From assembly GCA_035304485.1 (NCBI GenBank), contig DATGPZ010000096.1:1-44546 (forward strand): 44,546 nt of DNA, given 5' to 3'. Below are positions 40,179-44,546 of this stretch, one piece after another (positions within the stretch are counted from its first letter, which is position 1; each line of letters begins with the position of its first letter). This DNA comes from ZC4RG17 sp035304485. GTDB lineage: Bacteria > Actinomycetota > Acidimicrobiia > Spongiisociales > ZC4RG35. The notes beneath the pieces are model-generated. The model searched no databases. It worked only from the letters and a program-made list of their open reading frames with translations, and was not told the origin of the DNA. The translations under genes and the position numbers were made by a program.

Positions 40179-41450
40179 TCAGACGTGGCCTGGGAAGTCC
40201 GCCGGGTACGGCGGGAACGCGGCCGCCAACTCACGGACCCGGGATTCGATCCCGGAGAGGTCCTCTTCCCTCACGTGAGCCTGGAGCGCCCGGGCGATCA
40301 GGCGGGCGACTTCTTCCGCCTCGGGCTCGGTCATCCCCTGTGTCGTCATGGCCGGCGTCCCGATTCGAAGGCCGGAGGCCCGGAACGGTGGCCGGGGGTC
40401 GTTGGGGATCGTGTTGTAGTTGAGGGTTATACCGATGCCATCCAGCATGCGGGCCGCGTCCCGACCCGTGAGGTCCTCGTCGACCGAACGCAGGTCCACG
40501 AGAAAGAGGTGGTTGTCGGTGCCTCCCGACACCACCCTGACCCCTTCGTCCATCATCGCCGCTGCCATGGTCGAGGCGTTGGCGACGATCTGATCGGTGT
40601 AGGCCGAGAACTCGGGCTGGGCCGCTTCGTGGAAGCAGACGGCCTTGGCTGCCACCTGGCTCTCGATCGGGCCGCCCTGCCCGCCAGGGAAGACCGCCTT
40701 GTCGATGGCCTGGGCATATTCCTCGGTTGCGAGCACCAACCCGCCTCGGGGTCCGCGCAGAGCCTTGTGAGTGGTGGCGGTGACGATGTCGGCGTACTCC
40801 ATCGGGTTCGGCAGCGTCTTGCCCGCCACGAGACCGATGAAATGGGCGGCGTCGACCATGAAGATGGCATCGATCTCGTCGGCGATCGCCCGGAATGCGG
40901 CGTAGTCCAGGTGCCGCGAGTAAGCCGAGTACCCCGCAAGCACGATCTTGGGTCGGTGCTCCAGGGCCAGCTTCCGTACCGCGTCCATGTCGATCAGCTC
41001 GGTGCCCGGATCGACCCCGTACGCCACGAAATCGTAGAGCTTGCCGGAGAAGTTCACCGGGGAACCGTGGGTGAGGTGGCCACCCTGATCGAGCCGCATG
41101 CCCAACACGGTGTCGCCCGGCTCCAGGAGTGCGAGATAGACGCCCATGTTGGCTTGGGCGCCGGAGTGGGGCTGGACGTTGGCGTGGGCGGCTGCGAAGA
41201 GGCTCTTGGCGCGCTCGATGGCGAGCGACTCCATCTCGTCTACCACCGCGCAACCTTCGTAATAGCGCTTCCCGGGATACCCCTCGGCGTACTTGTTGGT
41301 GAACACCGATCCCGATGCGGTCATGACGGCCGGCGAGGCGAAGTTCTCGGAGGCGATCAGATGGATCGAGGAGTTCTGGCGTTCGAGATCTCGCCGTATC
41401 AGGTCGGCGATCGTCGGATCGACCTCTTCGAGAGGGTTCATCGAGATCAT
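40179..41450 (-). CDS. glyA: Serine hydroxymethyltransferase
   Basis: A 423-residue PLP enzyme converting serine and tetrahydrofolate to glycine and methylene-THF. Visible motifs are IHLIASENFASP, the PLP-binding Lys229 in TATTHKALRGPRGG, HGSPVNFSGKLY and the C-terminal RIGTPAMTTQGM. ATG 41450 has GGAG 5 nt upstream; ATG 41441 lacks a ribosome site. Same direction as, and 71 bp ahead of, the ATP synthase operon. Confidence 0.96.
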   Translation of the reverse strand: MISMNPLEEVDPTIADLIRRDLERQNSSIHLIASENFASPAVMTASGSVFTNKYAEGYPGKRYYEGCAVVDEMESLAIERAKSLFAAAHANVQPHSGAQANMGVYLALLEPGDTVLGMRLDQGGHLTHGSPVNFSGKLYDFVAYGVDPGTELIDMDAVRKLALEHRPKIVLAGYSAYSRHLDYAAFRAIADEIDAIFMVDAAHFIGLVAGKTLPNPMEYADIVTATTHKALRGPRGGLVLATEEYAQAIDKAVFPGGQGGPIESQVAAKAVCFHEAAQPEFSAYTDQIVANASTMAAAMMDEGVRVVSGGTDNHLFLVDLRSVDEDLTGRDAARMLDGIGITLNYNTIPNDPRPPFRASGLRIGTPAMTTQGMTEPEAEEVARLIARALQAHVREEDLSGIESRVRELAAAFPPYPADFPGHV

Positions 41451-41544
41451 TCGGGCTCCAGCTAGCGGTCCTTTGCACAGTACCCGGCGGTCCTCGGGTT
41501 GAGAAAGAAACGGGTTCAAGGTGATACGAGTAGCGGGCCGATAG
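41451..41544. promoter_or_regulatory. Divergent spacer glyA / pseudo-EAL gene
   Basis: On the minus strand TACTGT with TTTCTC 18 bp upstream is a weak glyA promoter candidate. Short direct repeats GCGGTCCT (about 41465 and 41487) and CGGGTT occur. No glycine riboswitch fits in this length. Confidence 0.3.
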
Positions 41545-42189
41545 ATGGGCATCGACACTTCAGCCCTCATCTCCAGTGCCATCGACTTCCCTCGCACGGT
41601 CCCGAATCGGGCCGGGCGACGGCGATCGATGGCAGCCCAACTGAGCCTCTCGCCCATGAAAGACCGGTCCGGACGGGTCCGCGGGTACCTGGCGACGATG
41701 CCACGCGCCGAGGATCCCGACCACGAGATCACCGCTTTGGACTGGACGGTGCGCACACACCAGACCCTGGACCCCAAGACGTTCCTGGCCGCGCCCTTGT
41801 CCCCTGCCGCCCTGCTGCAGCTGGCGGAGTCGAGCTCATCGGGTGAGCAGTGGTGGGCGGGGATCATGGTGATCCTCGAACCCGCGAGGTTCGGACGACG
41901 CCAAGCCGAGCATCGTGATGCAGTGGACACTCTCAGAGCCCTCGGCTTGCAGGTGGGGCTCTCGGGCCACCGGGTGGCCGATGCTTGCGGCTACGACGCC
42001 CTGCTCGTCGAGCCATCGTCGGCTGCCGCCGAGATAGAGCGCGATGGAGCGCTCCTGATCGTCACTGGGATCGTGGATGCTGACGCCCTGAGGTGGGCGG
42101 AAGAGAACGACGCCGACCTCTACGAAGGGCCGGCCATCGGCGCTCCGATCCGGATCGCCCCGATCGACGTCTCCCGTCTCACTCGATGA
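41545..42189 (+). CDS. Degenerate EAL-like domain protein, probably non-catalytic
   Basis: A 214-residue protein with a reduced EAL-domain shape over residues about 76-205. DPKTFLAAPLSPAALLQLAES parallels the LSVNLSP region, WWAGIMVILEP parallels the EITE strand and keeps Glu112, and DAVDTLRALGLQVGLSGHRV parallels the LDDFG strand but lacks both Asp. DALLVEP lacks the catalytic Lys, LLIVTGIVDADALRWAEENDADLYEGPAIGAP parallels AEGVE and QGY but loses both. Cyclic-di-GMP hydrolysis is therefore not expected; it could bind a ligand or be a scaffold. ATG 41545 is used, and ATG 41629 is possible. It ends 11 bp into the convergent tsaC gene. Confidence 0.65.
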   Translation: MGIDTSALISSAIDFPRTVPNRAGRRRSMAAQLSLSPMKDRSGRVRGYLATMPRAEDPDHEITALDWTVRTHQTLDPKTFLAAPLSPAALLQLAESSSSGEQWWAGIMVILEPARFGRRQAEHRDAVDTLRALGLQVGLSGHRVADACGYDALLVEPSSAAAEIERDGALLIVTGIVDADALRWAEENDADLYEGPAIGAPIRIAPIDVSRLTR

Positions 42190-42739
42190 CCACCGGACCT
42201 CGCCGGAGCACCTTCGGCGGGTGCGAGGTGGCGTCGACCACGGTCGAAGCCGTTCCACCCGGGCACCGGCCGGGCAGGTAGACGTCGACTTCGTCCCCGA
42301 AGATCTCCCGGGCGGTGACGTCGTCGAGAGCTTCCGGCTCGCCGCTCCGATTGGCCGACGTGACCGCCAGTGGACCGGTCGTCTCCAGGAGCCGAACCAG
42401 CTGCGGATGGTCGGGCACCCGAATGCCCACTGTCTGGAGGGCGGAATCTCCCACCCAGTCCGGGATCACGACCCTGGGTCGCACCACCAACGTGAGAGCT
42501 CCCGGCCAGTGCCGGATCAAGTCCGAGGCAGGTCGCAGGTCGCCGACCTCTGCCGCCTGGGAGGGTGATGCCGCCAACAGTCCGACCGGCCGGCCCGCGG
42601 GGCGGCCTTTGAGCCGGAAGAGCGTCGCCACTGCCGCTTCGTTCCAGGGGTCGACCGCCAGGCCATAGACGGTGTCGGTCGGCACGCCGACCACTCCCCC
42701 GGCCCGCAGCGCCCGCACCGCCGCGTCCAAATCGCTCAC
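42179..42739 (-). CDS. tsaC: Threonylcarbamoyl-AMP synthase (Sua5/YciO/YrdC family)
   Basis: A 186-residue enzyme making threonylcarbamoyl-AMP from threonine, bicarbonate and ATP for the t6A modification of tRNA. Key motifs are VPTDTVYGLAVD, LKGRP, GALTLVVRP and TSANRSGEP. It is the short YrdC-only form, without the Sua5 C-terminal domain. GTG 42739 overlaps the prmC stop (GTGA). Confidence 0.95.
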   Translation of the reverse strand: MSDLDAAVRALRAGGVVGVPTDTVYGLAVDPWNEAAVATLFRLKGRPAGRPVGLLAASPSQAAEVGDLRPASDLIRHWPGALTLVVRPRVVIPDWVGDSALQTVGIRVPDHPQLVRLLETTGPLAVTSANRSGEPEALDDVTAREIFGDEVDVYLPGRCPGGTASTVVDATSHPPKVLRRGPVVIE

Positions 42740-43470
42740 GTCTGCACCACGACGTATCGCGGCCTGTCGCTGAGATCCCGGCGTACCTCGGTTTCGCCGA
42801 GGAACGAGAACATCTCCCGGACGGCGGCCTCCTGGTCCTCACCGATCTCGCACACGAGTAGACCTCCGGGCCTCATCCACCTCCCTGCCTCCTCGGCGAT
42901 CCGCTCCAGTACCTCCGTCCCCTTGGGTCCGGCGATCAGGGCGAGCCTGGGCTCGTGGCGCACGTCCTCGGGAAGCCGGGACCACTCCGCCTCGGCCACA
43001 TAAGGGGGGTTGGACACCAGGAGGTCGACGCGTCTCTCGAGGCGTTCGGGTAGCGCTCCCAGGAGGTCACCCTGATGGAAAGCCACCTCGACGCCGTTGC
43101 GGAGTGCATTCTCCGCTGCCAACTGCAGCGCCGCTTCCGAGATGTCGACGGCATGGACCTCGGCCTCCGGGTAGCGGCGAGCGAGCGCGATGGCGAGGAC
43201 TCCGGAGCCCGTACCCAGGTCGACCACGATCTCGGGCGGCTCCGTGAGTCGTTGGGTGACCAGTTCGTAGAGGCCCTCGGTTTCGGGTCTCGGTATCAGA
43301 ACACGCTCGTCGACCAGCACCTCGAAATCGGCGAAGGCAGCGCTGCCCTCCAGGTACTGGAGAGGCTCTCCCGCCAGGCGCCGCCGGGCCAGCTCTTCGG
43401 CGTCCGCATCCGGGACGGCGAGCAGCCGTCGACGTTCGTGCGGAGGAAGTCGCCGGATGACGTCGCTCAT
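42736..43470 (-). CDS. prmC: Peptide chain release factor methyltransferase
   Basis: A 244-residue SAM-dependent methyltransferase that methylates the Gln of the GGQ motif in release factors RF1/RF2. DLGTGSGVLAIALA binds SAM, AVDIS follows, and VSNPPYV is the substrate-binding motif. Its N-terminal helical domain is about 25-30 residues shorter than in E. coli. ATG 43470 is the first start that aligns with the family. prmC and tsaC often occur together in Actinobacteria. Confidence 0.95.
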   Translation of the reverse strand: MSDVIRRLPPHERRRLLAVPDADAEELARRRLAGEPLQYLEGSAAFADFEVLVDERVLIPRPETEGLYELVTQRLTEPPEIVVDLGTGSGVLAIALARRYPEAEVHAVDISEAALQLAAENALRNGVEVAFHQGDLLGALPERLERRVDLLVSNPPYVAEAEWSRLPEDVRHEPRLALIAGPKGTEVLERIAEEAGRWMRPGGLLVCEIGEDQEAAVREMFSFLGETEVRRDLSDRPRYVVVQT

Positions 43471-43498
43471 GGCACGAATGGTGCCAGAATGCGCCGCC
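43471..43498. promoter_or_regulatory. Short divergent spacer with inverted repeat
   Basis: GGCAC-GAATG-GTGCC (43471-43485, 6-bp arms including the flanking T and A) fills half of the 28-bp space between prmC and the response regulator. On the minus strand CACCAT lies 7 nt before the prmC ATG and on the plus strand CAGAAT lies 8 nt before the response regulator ATG, both near-matches to the leaderless box. Confidence 0.4.
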
Positions 43499-43858
43499 AT
43501 GGCCCGCATCCTCGTCGCCGACGACTCCCCCACGGTGCGCCTCCTGGTGCGCCGCCACCTCCAGGCGGAGGGACACGAAATACTCGAAGCCTCAGATGGC
43601 GAGACGGCATACGAGTTGGGATCCGCCGAGACCCTCGATCTCGCGGTCCTCGATCAGCTCATGCCGGGGCGTCTCGGCTTGGACGTGCTGCACGCCTGGC
43701 GGGAGCTGGGGCTCGAGTTCCCGGTGATGGTGTTGTCGGCAGTCGACGACGACTCGACCGTGGTGCGGTCGTTGGAGCTGGGCGCCTTCGACTACATCCG
43801 CAAGCCCTTCAGCATGCCGGAGCTGAAGGCTCGTATCGCCGCTCGTCTGCGGAGCTGA
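43499..43858 (+). CDS. Single-domain response regulator (CheY-like receiver)
   Basis: A 119-residue receiver domain with no output domain. The acidic pocket is Asp8-Asp9 (VADDS), the phosphoacceptor Asp52 (LAVLDQLMPG), Ser80 (MVLSAVDD) and Lys102 (YIRKPFS). It would act by protein contact after phosphorylation by a kinase not found in this window. ATG 43499 is the start of the receiver fold. The next gene begins 43 bp later on the same strand. Confidence 0.92.
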   Translation: MARILVADDSPTVRLLVRRHLQAEGHEILEASDGETAYELGSAETLDLAVLDQLMPGRLGLDVLHAWRELGLEFPVMVLSAVDDDSTVVRSLELGAFDYIRKPFSMPELKARIAARLRS

Positions 43859-43901
43859 TTCTCAGCCTCAACCCCGGTCGTTCTCGGCCGATACATCTTT
43901 C

Positions 43902-44546
43902 GTGACCTACCCCATCGAACCACTCCTAGGGGTGACCGCGGCCGTCTCTGCCGGCCTGGTAGCGCTCCTCGTAACCGTCAAGTTGGTCCACCGCGAGATC
44001 CTGCGGTGGCGGGGTGTCCGTTCGGCGCATTATCTGGCCGCCATCGGGGAGATGGTCAGCAATCGAGCAGTGCCGAACAATCCGCCGGCCTCCTGGGGAC
44101 GGGACCCGGTGTTCCACGATGCCCTGGCCGACTATCGGCTCTTGGTCACGGGCCAGGAGCGGACCTTCATCGACGATCTCGCGTCTCGGCTGGGAGTCCA
44201 CCAGATCCTGGTGGCCCGGGTTCGTCGCCGCTTTCCGGTCTCGACCCGATTGCGGGCGGTGGCCCGCCTGGTCGACCTCGCCACTCCCCTCCAGCGTTCC
44301 GTCCTTCGGGCGTTGATCGAAGACCGCAACCCACATGTGCGAACCCACGTGGTGCGCGGCCTCGCCCGCCTCGGCGACGTCGAGTCCGTCCCCCGCATCC
44401 TGGAGATGGCCCGCACTGCCCGTCCGTGGGAAGCCGGGCGCATCGCCGATTCCCTGGTGGCACTGGGCGCGGCGGGGGTTCCGGCCCTGCGCCGGTGGGT
44501 GGAGGCCGAGTCGGCGGGCGCCGAACCGCACGTCGAACTCGTGGCG
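43902..44546 (+). CDS. Membrane-anchored HEAT-repeat protein (3' end cut by window edge)
   Basis: An open frame of 215 codons from GTG 43902 to the window edge. An N-terminal hydrophobic segment (about 6-28, LLGVTAAVSAGLVALLVTVKLV) is followed by a soluble helical part. From about residue 110 there are HEAT-type repeats: TRLRAVARLVDLATPLQRSVLRALIEDRNPHVRTHVVRGLARLGDVESVPRILEMA shows the paired-helix period of about 31 residues. HEAT repeats scaffold protein complexes; downstream partner unknown. Together with the receiver gene it may form a signalling unit. Confidence 0.75.
   Translation, partial: MTYPIEPLLGVTAAVSAGLVALLVTVKLVHREILRWRGVRSAHYLAAIGEMVSNRAVPNNPPASWGRDPVFHDALADYRLLVTGQERTFIDDLASRLGVHQILVARVRRRFPVSTRLRAVARLVDLATPLQRSVLRALIEDRNPHVRTHVVRGLARLGDVESVPRILEMARTARPWEAGRIADSLVALGAAGVPALRRWVEAESAGAEPHVELVA

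Noticed and set aside
40185..41465. Open frame of 426 codons antisense to glyA
   Set aside because: glyA shows complete PLP motifs in the other strand; the antisense frame is a shadow.

Overview
This window is 44.5 kb of GC-rich, gene-dense chromosomal DNA, read here as Actinomycetota and most likely class Acidimicrobiia. The evidence is indirect, because there is no rRNA or tRNA in the window. It consists of cysteine-containing SLH repeats fused to an RCC1 propeller, a nickel superoxide dismutase with its maturation protease, a mycothiol-type PIG-L amidase, KorAB 2-oxoacid:ferredoxin oxidoreductase, Thr/Pro-rich secreted proteins, frequent GTG starts and many ATGA/GTGA gene overlaps. Many start codons lie only 6-9 nt after a TANNNT box, as expected for leaderless transcripts. 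No insertion sequence, prophage, integrase or CRISPR array was seen.

Layout. 1-2.6 kb: a nucleotidyltransferase of AadA type cut by the window edge, and an SLH-RCC1 surface protein. 2.7-6.0 kb (minus): deoC, a full aldehyde dehydrogenase and a half-length pseudo-aldehyde dehydrogenase, which together look like a split ALDH16. 6.1-9.4 kb: metG, sodN/sodX, an AlkA-type glycosylase and a 55-residue Cys-rich protein. 9.4-13.0 kb: a membrane-anchored protein, a tandem ACT protein, a DUF3048 lipoprotein and an amidase. 13.1-16.9 kb: korA, korB and a TSUP permease. 16.9-23.6 kb (minus): a small repeat protein, paaABCDE (phenylacetyl-CoA epoxidase), a TetR regulator and kbl-tdh (threonine catabolism), with an 18-bp palindromic operator in front of paaA. 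23.7-32.6 kb: a UvrD-type helicase, an autoregulated membrane protein/HTH pair, surE, an alpha/beta hydrolase, a DUF402 protein, an ABC-F ATPase, the PIG-L amidase and an SRPBCC protein. 32.6-41.5 kb (minus): glyA and then the complete ATP synthase operon atpZ-I-B-E-F-H-A-G-D-C followed by a DUF167 gene, with a CRP/GlxR-type site in front of atpZ. 41.5-44.5 kb: a degenerate EAL-like protein, tsaC and prmC, a single-domain response regulator and the start of a membrane-bound HEAT-repeat protein.

How it fits together. Most of the window is central housekeeping: oxidative phosphorylation, one-carbon and threonine/glycine metabolism, translation (metG, prmC, tsaC, ABC-F), oxidative defence and base repair. 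The paa block opens the aromatic ring of phenylacetyl-CoA, but the ligase and the lower pathway are not in this window. The less ordinary items are the split ALDH16-like pair, a NiSOD whose nickel hook has Tyr where Pro is usual, the pseudo-EAL protein, the unassigned N-terminal domain of the helicase, several short regulatory palindromes, and the recurring leaderless-promoter signature.
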